From positions 1-50,702 of the forward strand of contig JACOTG010000010.1 of the NCBI GenBank assembly GCA_016178505.1: a DNA stretch of 50,702 nucleotides, written 5' to 3'. This document shows positions 1-7,747 of this stretch, in pieces. Position numbers and translations under genes: made by a program. Position 1 is the stretch's first letter, and each line of letters opens with the position of its first letter. The DNA comes from Planctomycetota bacterium. Lineage in GTDB: Bacteria; Planctomycetota; JACOTG01. The notes under the pieces were generated by a model that made no database searches, had not been told where the DNA came from, and saw nothing but the letters and a program-made list of their open reading frames with translations.

Positions 1-167
1 CACGGGCTCGAGGCCCCAGGTTCTGAATCGATCTGCTTCCCTGCGCGACCGCTTACACGATACCGTCTTGGGTGCACATCTTCATGGTTCCTGGGTGACG
101 CATCCGCGCGTCATGACGACTGGATCGTTTTTCCCACTTACGCGCCCCCCATCGCGCAGTCGCGCGA
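1..167. other. left-edge stretch with no gene seen
   Basis: This short stretch lies downstream of the HupE-like gene. Only Arg-rich shadow frames are open here. I see no convincing terminator stem followed by a T-run, no tRNA and no coding frame with a recognisable product. Confidence 0.5.
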
Positions 168-1268
168 TCAGGCGATGCGCGCGACGAACCAGACGACGCC
201 CATGGCGGCGACCGCAACGGAGCCGAGCCTTGCGACCCACCGGTGCAGCCGTTCTCGGCGACGGGCGAGCAGGATCAGGAGGGGGAACAAGGCGGCGACG
301 ACGGCGAGCTGTCCGATCTCGACGCCGACGTTGAACGCGAAGAGCGACGTCGCGAGCCCTCGAGTCGTGAGGTTCATCTCCTGCAGCACTCCGGCGAAGC
401 CGAACCCGTGAACGAGCCCGAACAATCCGGCGAGAAGCCAGCGATGCCGCGTGGTTCGCGACATCACGTTCTCGAGACCGACGTACGCGATCGTGAGCGC
501 AATCGCCGGCTCGGCGATCGACGGACTCAGCCGCACGAGGCCGAGCGTGGAAAGCGCCAGCGTGACGCTGTGTGCGACCGTGAACGCCGTGATCACGCGA
601 AGCAGTTCGCCGAACGTTCGCGTGACGAGGAGCAGCGCCAGGACGAACAGCAGGTGGTCGTAGCCGGTGAGGATGTGATGGATGCCGAGCTTCACGAACT
701 CGAACGCCGTCGCCCAGAATGGCTCGCCCGCCGCGCCGCCCGTGGACGCGACTACACCGCGCCAGGTTCGGTCACCCTCGCGGAAATTGTGCTGATGCTC
801 TTCGCCGCCCGCGCGAATGACCGCGAGGCCGACGTGGTTGGGCGACTGAGCGCGAAAGACGTCGTACGTGATCTCGAGATCGCGCGGCGCGCGGTCGAAC
901 CTCCCGCTCAGCTCGAACGTGACTCGATTCGTCGCGAGATCGACCTCGCGCCCGGTCACGGTGAGTGCGAGCCGCCCGCCATCCTCGCCACCGCCGGGAA
1001 ACCCCACGAACGTCACGCCGGCGAGAAGGTGCGCCTCGAGGGCGTCGAGGTTCGCGTCGACGGGCCCGATCTCACGAAAGAGGACGTCGGTCGCGTGGCC
1101 GTACTTCGAGAAGACGTCGAGCGAGAAGGTGACGGAAACGGTCACGTGAGCGCCGCGCACGTCGATGTCGAGATAGGCGTTGTCGATCGGATGCGCCTCG
1201 GCATCGCCCGCAACGAGCCCGCAGGCGAGCGAGAGCAGGAACGCGAGCGCGCGGCGGCCGGCGTTCAC
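168..1268 (-). CDS. HupE/UreJ-family polytopic membrane protein
   Basis: The protein has about 366 residues. It starts with a GTG that overlaps the TGA of the upstream gene as GTGA (1265-1268); longer versions read into that gene out of frame and are Arg-rich. The N-terminus looks like a signal peptide (LAFLLSLACGLVAGDAEA, then HPIDNAYLDI). About 150 residues of beta-type sequence follow, and then a C-terminal half of about six membrane helices. That half holds the motifs GIHHILTGYDHLLF and LVHGFGFAGVL, typical of HupE/UreJ-type proteins, which are linked to nickel, cobalt or other metal handling. The His and Asp of HHILTGYDH are plausible metal ligands. The translational coupling with the cupredoxin-like gene suggests a shared role, perhaps in copper or nickel. 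The substrate cannot be read from the sequence. Confidence 0.8.
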   Translation of the reverse strand: MNAGRRALAFLLSLACGLVAGDAEAHPIDNAYLDIDVRGAHVTVSVTFSLDVFSKYGHATDVLFREIGPVDANLDALEAHLLAGVTFVGFPGGGEDGGRLALTVTGREVDLATNRVTFELSGRFDRAPRDLEITYDVFRAQSPNHVGLAVIRAGGEEHQHNFREGDRTWRGVVASTGGAAGEPFWATAFEFVKLGIHHILTGYDHLLFVLALLLVTRTFGELLRVITAFTVAHSVTLALSTLGLVRLSPSIAEPAIALTIAYVGLENVMSRTTRHRWLLAGLFGLVHGFGFAGVLQEMNLTTRGLATSLFAFNVGVEIGQLAVVAALFPLLILLARRRERLHRWVARLGSVAVAAMGVVWFVARIA

Positions 1269-2215
1269 TTGTCGTCGCTGAGCTCGAAATCGACGACGAT
1301 CTTCTTGCCGGTCGCGAGCGCGACGGGCTGCTCCTGCGTCACGTCCGGGGACCAAACGTCCCCGGTCACGTTCCCCCCCGCGCCTGTCCGAGTCCCGAGC
1401 AACTTGAACCCCTCGTGCCAGAACCGCAGCACATAGCGCCCCGCCGGCACGTCCTCGAGTGACCAGCGTCCCTCGTCGTCGCTGATCGCATAGTAAGGAT
1501 GCTCGACGGCGAACACGTATCCGCTCGCCCACCGATGTCCGGCATCGCACTGCGCCGCGATGATGCCCGGCTTCGGGACGCGGCGGCTCGTTTCGCCTGG
1601 CGCGGGAAACGGCATGTTGAGGATCACGTCATCGGTGCCGCGGTAGGTGAGCCGGACGGTGTGGAGGAGCGGATCGCTGTTCTTCACGATGAGATCCTGG
1701 TTCCATGGATGAATCTGCACGTGCGGCGTGAACTCGCAGTCGAGCTGGTCGAGGATGCCTTGGGGGAGTTGGTCGATCCCCTCGCCCTTGTCGACGTGAT
1801 CGAGGTAGATGACGGAATCGGCCACGCCGCCGCTTTCGCTCACTCGCAGTCGAGGCGAGAGCCGCTCGGTGCCGCAGGTCTCGGCATCCTTGTCCACGTG
1901 GATCCGCACCAGAGTCGGCGTCCCCCGGAACCGGACGACGCCGGCGAGCGAGCCCGTCCCCTCGCCGAGGTCGACCGCCGCCTCCGCGGGCGGCGTTTTC
2001 ACCGACACCTTGGGTATCGACTCCGGAGGCGGTTCGTCTTTCGGGGGCACTTCGGTCTTCGGCGTCGCCGGCGGCGGCGATTCGGATGCGGGAGTCGACG
2101 ACTTCACCGGCTGCGGGGCCGCGTCGCGCTGAAAGAACACGGTCGCGAGCAAGGCAACGACGATGGCCCCGATCACGCCGACGGCAACGAGGACGAGCCG
2201 CTCCGAGCGAGTCAC
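1265..2215 (-). CDS. membrane-anchored cupredoxin / carboxypeptidase-regulatory-like protein
   Basis: The protein has 316 residues from a GTG start. Residues 8-28 form one hydrophobic helix (LVAVGVIGAIVVALLATVFF), probably an uncleaved anchor. A Pro-rich linker follows (about residues 34-75), then a soluble periplasmic domain. That domain carries the pattern of plastocyanin-like proteins fused to a carboxypeptidase-regulatory fold: GSLAGVVRFRG, VIYLDHV, the HPWNQDLIVKNSDPLLHTV stretch, then CDAGHRWASGYVFAVEHPY and GRWSLEDVPAGRYVLRFWHEG. His of LLHTV with Cys and His of QCDAGH could form a type-1 copper site, which is an inference from spacing. Its stop overlaps the HupE-like start, so the two are probably co-translated. 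Confidence 0.75.
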   Translation of the reverse strand: MTRSERLVLVAVGVIGAIVVALLATVFFQRDAAPQPVKSSTPASESPPPATPKTEVPPKDEPPPESIPKVSVKTPPAEAAVDLGEGTGSLAGVVRFRGTPTLVRIHVDKDAETCGTERLSPRLRVSESGGVADSVIYLDHVDKGEGIDQLPQGILDQLDCEFTPHVQIHPWNQDLIVKNSDPLLHTVRLTYRGTDDVILNMPFPAPGETSRRVPKPGIIAAQCDAGHRWASGYVFAVEHPYYAISDDEGRWSLEDVPAGRYVLRFWHEGFKLLGTRTGAGGNVTGDVWSPDVTQEQPVALATGKKIVVDFELSDDK

Positions 2216-2289
2216 GATTCGATCCCCGACGGGACGAGGAACTCGTTCGCACGTGAGAACTCCATGGAGTGCTGACTGTAGAAGTGCAC
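2212..2289 (-). CDS. possible 25-codon leader ORF
   Basis: A short frame opens at a GTG (2287-2289) and reads VHFYSQHSMEFSRANEFLVPSG... to a TGA at 2212-2214. That TGA overlaps the GTG start of the cupredoxin-like gene as GTGA, the same junction style used repeatedly in this window. About 84% of its codons end in G or C, which fits the local coding pattern. The ribosome site is weak and the peptide matches nothing I know. It could be a translationally coupled leader, the remnant of a longer gene, or chance. Confidence 0.3.
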   Translation of the reverse strand: MHFYSQHSMEFSRANEFLVPSGIES

Positions 2290-2320
2290 GACCGATACCT
2301 GATCGGAGGCGCCTATGACG

Positions 2321-4111
2321 TCACTCGATCGTGAGCACGACAGCGTTGGTCACGCTCAGATGCTGTGCGTTTGCGGCGCCATCGTCAGCGACGACGCCTT
2401 GGATCGTGAGGGACGCTGGGCGATCGAATCCGCGCATTCGCGTGAGCGTCCACGGAGCGCTTCCTGGCGGGTGGGCGAGGCGGCGAGCGGACCCGGCGAA
2501 CTCGAGGCCCAGGCCAGCGAGCACGCATAAGAACGGTTGAGGCGACGCCAGACGCGGATGCAGCGGCGTGGGGTTCGTGGCGCATCCAATGATCGCGCCG
2601 GACACGGACACGAAAAACGCATTCGCCGGAAGCCCGTGCCAGACCCACAGGCTGTAGGACGCCGGGTTCGGACCGTGAGAACCCGCCCCGAGTGTCACCG
2701 TGATGGGCACGGACAGGCTCGCCGTGACGCGTCGGGTCACCGAGTCGCCGGCGCTTCCGTTGACGAAGAGCACGTCCGCGTTCATTCCGAACGCGGCGTT
2801 CACGTCGCCTCCGCGGCAGTTTTCACCGTCGTGGAGAAAAACGTCAGTGACCGCGTTGGTATCGCCGAGGACGAGGTTGGATGCTTGGCTCTCGAAGCAC
2901 ACGAAGCGGGCATCGTCCGAGACGACGGCCCTCATCAATACACCGACGTTGGAATTGCCGTTCGCCTCGTCGCCGATCGAGCTGACGCTGACTCGGCGCG
3001 TCTCTCCGATCAGACGATCGCGCACGAACACGTCTGCCATGCCGTTGTTGTCGGCCGCGACCAAGTCGGAAGCACCGCTCGAGAACACCACAAAGCGGCC
3101 GTCCGCACTCAGCGCCGGAAAGTAACCGCCACCGTTCGGTTGTCCGAGCGCCAAGCCCACGCTCACGCGTTCCGTCACCCCGGTCTGACGATCGCGAACG
3201 AACACATCCCCGACTCCGTTCGTGTCGTCGTCGACCAGGTTGCTCCCGTAACTGCCGAACGCGACGAATCGACCGTCAGAGGAGAGGAACGCGACCCCAC
3301 TCGTGTCGTTCGCGCCCGAGCCGTCAGAGCGCACGTCCGCTCGCTCGAGCTGACCGGTGACGAGATCCTTCACGAACACGTGGTGGGGAGGCTCTCCGCC
3401 GAGGCCGCCAAACGTGGACGGCGTTTCGAACGCAACGTATCGGCCGTCTCCGGAGATCGCCGGTCCGGTGCAGTCGTTGTTCGACGCCTGCCCGTTTGCA
3501 TCGGCACTCGCGAGACGCGTTTGACGAGTGACGCGATCGAGGACGTAGATTTTGGCCTGTCCGAGATTCCCGTTCGGTTGATTCTCGCGGTTGATGCAGG
3601 CGATGTAGCGTCCATCGAAAGAGATCGACTTGGGTCCTGGGCCGAACGGGTAGGGCGCCGTCGACGAGTCAATGCTCGCAAGGGAGATCTGCCCGGTCTG
3701 GCGATCGTAGGTGAAGGCGTCGAACCCAAGATGGTCGTCGTCCGGCGTCAGAGCACTCAGCGAATCGAACACGACGAAACGACCGTTGGAGGAAATGACC
3801 GAGTTCTCGGTGCCGTGCCCTCCGAATTGATCCGGAGGCCCGAGGCTGATGTTCGTCGTCTGCCCGGTGACGCGATCGTGCACGAAGGCGTCGAGCGCAG
3901 CGTTGGTATCGCCCGGCGTTCCGAGTGGATCCGGACTCTCGAACGCGACGAATCTTCCGTCGGCCGAGATCGAAGGATGCAAGCAGTAGGAAGCCGCTTG
4001 CGAGCCGTTCGAGGCGACGCTCACTCGCGACGTCGTCTGCGACCGGGCTACTGTTGAAATCGATAGCAGAGCGGCGAGGACCGGATACCATCGAACGATT
4101 CGCGACGCCAT
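2321..4111 (-). CDS. exported PD40/TolB-like beta-propeller protein
   Basis: The protein has 596 residues. The ATG at 4109-4111 follows a GAGGA ribosome site. It begins with a signal peptide (residues 1-25, WYPVLAALLSISTVARS). About seven repeats of the PD40 type follow, each built on ISADGRFVAFES ... DVFVHDRVTGQT, which form a WD40-like propeller as in TolB. After about residue 420 a different tail begins (DVLFVNGSAGD, ITVTLGAGS, SLWVWHG) with several Cys and Pro residues. This tail resembles C-terminal regions of secreted planctomycete proteins, a resemblance recalled rather than searched. Nothing shows an enzyme. Its role is probably a surface or periplasmic binding protein. The gene stands alone between the short leader ORF and tRNA-Phe. 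Confidence 0.8.
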   Translation of the reverse strand: MASRIVRWYPVLAALLSISTVARSQTTSRVSVASNGSQAASYCLHPSISADGRFVAFESPDPLGTPGDTNAALDAFVHDRVTGQTTNISLGPPDQFGGHGTENSVISSNGRFVVFDSLSALTPDDDHLGFDAFTYDRQTGQISLASIDSSTAPYPFGPGPKSISFDGRYIACINRENQPNGNLGQAKIYVLDRVTRQTRLASADANGQASNNDCTGPAISGDGRYVAFETPSTFGGLGGEPPHHVFVKDLVTGQLERADVRSDGSGANDTSGVAFLSSDGRFVAFGSYGSNLVDDDTNGVGDVFVRDRQTGVTERVSVGLALGQPNGGGYFPALSADGRFVVFSSGASDLVAADNNGMADVFVRDRLIGETRRVSVSSIGDEANGNSNVGVLMRAVVSDDARFVCFESQASNLVLGDTNAVTDVFLHDGENCRGGDVNAAFGMNADVLFVNGSAGDSVTRRVTASLSVPITVTLGAGSHGPNPASYSLWVWHGLPANAFFVSVSGAIIGCATNPTPLHPRLASPQPFLCVLAGLGLEFAGSARRLAHPPGSAPWTLTRMRGFDRPASLTIQGVVADDGAANAQHLSVTNAVVLTIE

Positions 4112-4245
4112 GATGTGTTTTCCTCGCTCCACGGCCACTCGGAACCGAATCCGCTACGCTCGTGCGACCAAGCTACCTCCGTCTCGGATTCGACGCGAGG
4201 ACCCGGCCCGAGTCACGTTCGTCACGTTGGCGCGAGAAAAAAGGG

Positions 4246-4318
4246 TGGGCGGAGAGGGAGTTGAACCCACGACACCAGGATTTTCAGTCCTGTGCTCTAC
4301 CAACTGAGCTATCCGCCC
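4246..4318 (-). tRNA. tRNA-Phe (GAA)
   Basis: The reverse strand folds into a full 73-base cloverleaf. The acceptor is GGGCGGA/TCCGCCC, the D arm GCTC AGTTGGTA GAGC, and the anticodon arm CAGGA CTGAAAA TCCTG with anticodon GAA. The T arm is GTGGG TTCAACT CCCTC, with a T-T mismatch at its second pair. CCA is not encoded (ACCC follows). A run of six T residues lies just 3' of the gene and may help end transcription. Confidence 0.95.
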
Positions 4319-4374
4319 GATGTCGACGTGCGATGCTTCATCGGCTGAACGCACCGGCCGGCTGAAGTCGCGGG

Positions 4375-4404
4375 ACCTTATCACTGCGAGTTTGAAAGCG
4401 TCAA
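4375..4404 (-). promoter_or_regulatory. putative promoter of tRNA-Phe
   Basis: On the reverse strand TTGACG is followed after 18 bases by TAAGGT, preceded by TGA, giving an extended -10. The -35 overlaps the ribF stop codon. Initiation would fall about 50 bases before the tRNA. The -35 is good and the -10 weak. Confidence 0.4.
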
Positions 4405-5369
4405 ACCTTTTCTGATTCGGCGGGCCGAGCCGCGAACCAACGCCGGGCGGCTTCGCGATCGGTCTCGATTTGCTCGCGCAGGGCGTCGACCGACTCGAAT
4501 CGTTTCTCGTCGCGCACGCGCTCGAGGAACTCGACCTCCACCTGCTCGCCGTAGATCTCGCGTGCGGCGTCCCAGTTCAAGAGGTGCACTTCCACGACGG
4601 CTTCGACGGCCTGGGTCCCGTCGCGCTTGAACGTCGGCCGGACGCCGATGTTCGCGACCGACGGCACGGCCTTCCCCCTCACGATCGCGCGCGTGACGTA
4701 GACGCCGATCGGCGGACGCTGCTCGTGATGAAGATCGAGGTTCGCCGTCGGAAAGCCGATCGTCCTTCCGCGGGCGTCGCCGCGCACGACGGTACCGAGA
4801 ACCGAAACGGGCCGCCCTAGCATCGCGCTCGCCGCCCTGAGATCGCCGCGGTCGATGGCGGCGCGTATCCGCGTCGACGAGATCGGCCCCTCGGGTCCAG
4901 CGACGCGATCGGGCACGCGCACCTCGATGCCGAATCGCGCCGCGTGCTGGCGCAACCAATCGCCGTTTCCGAGCCCGCCCCTGCCGAACGTGTTCGTCGG
5001 TCCGAGCACGATTCGTCGCGAGCCGAACGCACCGACGAGAATGCGTTCGACGAACGCATCGGCGGCGAGGTCGCGCAACGCCTCGTCGAATTGCGTCGTG
5101 ACGACCACGTCGACGCCGAGCGACTCGAAGAGACGCAATCGATGTTCGAGCGAGGTGAGCGTCGCGGGCGACTTCCCGATCAACAGGAGCTGCGGGTGGA
5201 GCTCGAACGTGAGGATCACGGCCGTGCCGCGAACGTCACGAGCCCAGCTCACGGCTTCGCCGATGATCCGCCGATGCCCGAGATGGACGCCGTCGAACAC
5301 TCCAAGCGTGACGACGGGATCCCGAAATCGATCCGGCGAGACGTCCGCCAGCCCTGCGATTCGAATCAT
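4401..5369 (-). CDS. ribF: bifunctional riboflavin kinase / FAD synthetase
   Basis: RibF phosphorylates riboflavin to FMN and adenylates FMN to FAD in the cytosol. The 322-residue protein has the family's usual length. Its N-terminal nucleotidyltransferase domain carries GVFDGVHLGHRRII (about residues 23-36) and SSTRIRAAI. The C-terminal kinase domain has GRTIGFPTANLDL and GVYVTRA, and ends at the usual ERVRDEKRF helix. The ATG overlaps the stop of def as ATGA (5366-5369), so the two are probably co-translated. Confidence 0.95.
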   Translation of the reverse strand: MIRIAGLADVSPDRFRDPVVTLGVFDGVHLGHRRIIGEAVSWARDVRGTAVILTFELHPQLLLIGKSPATLTSLEHRLRLFESLGVDVVVTTQFDEALRDLAADAFVERILVGAFGSRRIVLGPTNTFGRGGLGNGDWLRQHAARFGIEVRVPDRVAGPEGPISSTRIRAAIDRGDLRAASAMLGRPVSVLGTVVRGDARGRTIGFPTANLDLHHEQRPPIGVYVTRAIVRGKAVPSVANIGVRPTFKRDGTQAVEAVVEVHLLNWDAAREIYGEQVEVEFLERVRDEKRFESVDALREQIETDREAARRWFAARPAESEKV

Positions 5370-5884
5370 CGCACGCCGTCGGGGCGATACTTCTCCTCGA
5401 GCTCGCGGAGCTGCTTCTTCACGCGCTGCCGGTCCGCGGGAGAGAGCCGCGTGATGAACAGGACGCCGTCGAGGTGATCGATCTCGTGTTGGATCACGGA
5501 CGCGAGCAGTTTCTCGGCCTCGAGCCGGACCGTTCGACCTTCGAGATCCAGTGCTTCCATGACGACCATCGACGATCGCCGAAGCGTCGCATAGATCCCC
5601 GGAAGGCTGAGGCAACCCTCCTCCGACTCCATCGCGCCCGCCGCCGAAACGATCTTCGGGTTCACGAACACCCGCTCCAGACCACGCCCCTCCTCGCCTT
5701 CCGGGCTGCCGACGACGAACAGCCGGCGGTTCCATCCGACCTGCGTTGCGGCGAGACCAATGCCCTTGTGCGCGTGCATGATCTCGATCATTTCCTTCGC
5801 GTTCGCTCGAACGTCCTCGTCGACGACGGGGACCGGGAGGGCCACTTCGCGAAGCCGAGGATCCGGATAATAGAGGAGTTGCAC
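5366..5884 (-). CDS. def: peptide deformylase
   Basis: The enzyme removes the formyl group from the N-terminal methionine of new proteins, using a bound metal. All three signature motifs are intact in 172 residues: GIGLAATQVG (41-50), EEGCLSLPG with the metal Cys at 91, and HEIDHLDG (133-140) with the two His ligands and catalytic Glu. The start is a GTG with a GGAG site 11 bases upstream. It is the first gene of a def-ribF pair. Confidence 0.96.
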   Translation of the reverse strand: MQLLYYPDPRLREVALPVPVVDEDVRANAKEMIEIMHAHKGIGLAATQVGWNRRLFVVGSPEGEEGRGLERVFVNPKIVSAAGAMESEEGCLSLPGIYATLRRSSMVVMEALDLEGRTVRLEAEKLLASVIQHEIDHLDGVLFITRLSPADRQRVKKQLRELEEKYRPDGVR

Positions 5885-5917
5885 GGTGATCGTTGCTCCA
5901 CTCTGGATTGGGGTCGA

Positions 5918-5946
5918 TATATATCAAAGGCCCTCCGACGATTCCA
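5918..5946 (-). promoter_or_regulatory. putative def-ribF promoter
   Basis: Upstream of def the reverse strand has TGGAAT, 17 bases, then TATATA preceded by TGA (extended -10) inside an AT-rich GATATATATC block that stands out in this GC-rich DNA. The leader would be about 25-30 bases. The -35 match is only half. Confidence 0.4.
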
Positions 5947-5964
5947 CAGGCCCCGAAGCCCACG

Positions 5965-5993
5965 TTGACGCTCGCGGAGGCTCTTGGTAGTTT
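5965..5993 (+). promoter_or_regulatory. putative promoter of the TPR-rpsT unit
   Basis: TTGACG is followed after 17 bases by TAGTTT, about 85 bases before the chosen start of the TPR gene. The -35 matches five of six positions and the -10 three. It is back to back with the def promoter. Confidence 0.4.
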
Positions 5994-6076
5994 GGCGCGC
6001 TTTCACCTGCCCGGCTCGTTCCTGGACACACAGCTCGCAGTGCCCCAAACGAAGGAGCCGGGTCGAAGACAGCCGA

Positions 6077-7462
6077 GTGGATACAGACAAGCACATCCAA
6101 AGAGCGGAAGCCGAGGCGAAGCGTCGCAACTTCGACTACGCGATCAATCTGTACAGAGAGATCCTGAACGTGCGCCCGGATCTGGTCCGAGCCCGCGAGG
6201 GACTTCGCGCCGCGGAAATCCGCCGGCTCGAAGGGAAGGACCCCAGCGCGTGGATGGCGAAGATGAAGGGCGCGCCGGCCCTCTCGAAGATCGCGATGCT
6301 GCGCACCACGAAACAATGGGAGAAGGTCCTCGGCGCGTGCGAGGACTACCTCGTCCACGATCCGAAGAACGGCGCCGTCAACACGCAGCTCGGCGAGGCC
6401 GCGATCGCACTCGGTGATCACGCGACCGCGCTCTTCGCGTACCGCACGGTCGCACAGTGGAATGCGTCGGACATCGCAGCGTGGAAGTCGGCCGGCACGA
6501 TCCACGCGAACCGCGGGGAGATCCCGGAGGCGCTCGAGTGCTTCGAGAAGGCGCTCGCCATCGATCCGAAGGATCCCGAGGCGCAGAAGGCTCGGAAGAA
6601 CCTCGCGGCGGAAAGCGCACTTCGCGCGGGACGATTCGACAGCGCCACGTCCTCGCGCGACCTCGCCCGCGACAAAGGCGAGATCAAGCGCCTGCAGGAC
6701 GAAAAGAAGATCGTTCGCAGCCAGGAGGACGTCGAGGGTGCGATCAAGGACACCGAGGCCGCACTTCAGGGCGCGCCGCACGACGTCGACCTGTTGCAGC
6801 GACTCGCCGACCTCTACCGCCAGCACGGCAATCTGAAGGAGGCGATCGAGGTCCTCGCCGAGGCGAATGCGATCGCGCCCGACTCGTACGATCTGCTCGT
6901 CAAGCTCGGCGACCTTCGCATCCGTGAAATCGAAGAACGCGTCCGCGACGCCCGCGAGCGCGCATCGGCCGGCGACGAGGCTGCGTTTCGCGAGGCAGGC
7001 GACCTCGAGCGCCAGAAGGTCGAACGACAAATCGAGGAGTTCGGCAAGCGTTGCTCGGCGCATCCAACCGATCTCGGGCTGCGATTCGAATACGGCGACG
7101 CGCTCCTTCGCGGAGGTCGCGTCGACGAGTCCATCGCGGAGTTCCAACAAGCCGTGCGCGACCCGCGCGGGAAGAGCGAAGCGCTGGCGATGCTAGGCTT
7201 CGCGTTCTTCAAGAAGGGGCTCCTCGACCTCGCGGAGAAGCAGTTCCGAGCCGCGCTCGAAGGGATCGGCGAGGACGGCGCGCGCGCCAAGGAAATCCAC
7301 TACGCGATGGGAGCGATCCACGAACGCCGCGGATCGATCGATCGCGCGCTCGAGGAGTACGGAAAGGTCTACGAGAAGGAAATCGGATACAAGGACGTCT
7401 CGGAGAAGGTCGAGTCGCTCGGGCGACGCCTCTCCGAGGGAAACCCCAGCAAGGAGAGTTGA
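6077..7462 (+). CDS. tetratricopeptide-repeat protein
   Basis: The protein has 461 residues from a GTG at 6077. No good ribosome site marks the start, which was chosen where a regular helical pattern begins (DTDKHIQRAEAEAKRRNFDYAINLYREIL). TPR motifs recur through the chain (NFDYAINLYREIL, IPEALECFEKALAIDPKD, NLKEAIEVLAEANAIAP, RVDESIAEFQQAV, LLDLAEKQFRAALEG, SIDRALEEYGKVYEKEIG), with a charged central stretch near residues 190-230. It has no signal peptide, so it is probably cytoplasmic and binds other proteins. It ends two bases before rpsT, whose ribosome site lies inside its last codons, so translation of the two is linked. The partner is unknown. Confidence 0.75.
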   Translation: MDTDKHIQRAEAEAKRRNFDYAINLYREILNVRPDLVRAREGLRAAEIRRLEGKDPSAWMAKMKGAPALSKIAMLRTTKQWEKVLGACEDYLVHDPKNGAVNTQLGEAAIALGDHATALFAYRTVAQWNASDIAAWKSAGTIHANRGEIPEALECFEKALAIDPKDPEAQKARKNLAAESALRAGRFDSATSSRDLARDKGEIKRLQDEKKIVRSQEDVEGAIKDTEAALQGAPHDVDLLQRLADLYRQHGNLKEAIEVLAEANAIAPDSYDLLVKLGDLRIREIEERVRDARERASAGDEAAFREAGDLERQKVERQIEEFGKRCSAHPTDLGLRFEYGDALLRGGRVDESIAEFQQAVRDPRGKSEALAMLGFAFFKKGLLDLAEKQFRAALEGIGEDGARAKEIHYAMGAIHERRGSIDRALEEYGKVYEKEIGYKDVSEKVESLGRRLSEGNPSKES

Positions 7463-7464
7463 GA

Positions 7465-7740
7465 ATGGCCACATCCCGCTCGGCGAAGAAGCGAGTCCGT
7501 CAGAACGAAACCCGCCGCCAGAAGAATCGCGCGGTCAGCTCGCGGTTCAAGACGGCGATCAAGCGCTTCGAGGACGCCATCGAGTCGAAGAACGCCGCTC
7601 AGGCGAAGACCCAGCTCGCCGAAGTCTCGAGCCTCCTCGACAAGGCGGCGCGCGGAAACGTGATCCACCGCAACAAGGCGGCACGCGAAAAGTCGCACCT
7701 ACAGCGCGCGATGAATCGTCTGGCTCCCGCCGCCAAGTAG
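7465..7740 (+). CDS. rpsT: 30S ribosomal protein S20
   Basis: S20 binds 16S rRNA early in 30S assembly. The 91-residue product is Lys/Arg-rich and matches the family from end to end: MATSRSAKKRVRQNE at the start, NRAVSSRFKTAIKRFE, and the closing helix GNVIHRNKAAREKSHLQRAM. A strong AAGGAGAG site precedes the ATG. The gene follows the TPR gene by two bases and abuts the convergent chaperone gene. Confidence 0.96.
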   Translation: MATSRSAKKRVRQNETRRQKNRAVSSRFKTAIKRFEDAIESKNAAQAKTQLAEVSSLLDKAARGNVIHRNKAAREKSHLQRAMNRLAPAAK

Positions 7741-7747
7741 CTACTTG
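7734..7747. repeat. 14-bp palindrome at the rpsT / chaperone tail-to-tail junction
   Basis: CAAGTAGCTACTTG is a perfect palindrome. Its two halves contain the TAG stop of rpsT (7738-7740) and the TAG stop of the opposite gene (7741-7743), which abut with no base between them. No T-run follows, so it is at most a weak stem. Confidence 0.6.

Noticed and set aside
243..1436. A 397-codon open frame on the plus strand opposite the HupE-like gene
   Set aside because: It shows the Arg/Glu-rich composition of a shadow frame and no motif, while the opposite strand has clear membrane helices and family motifs.
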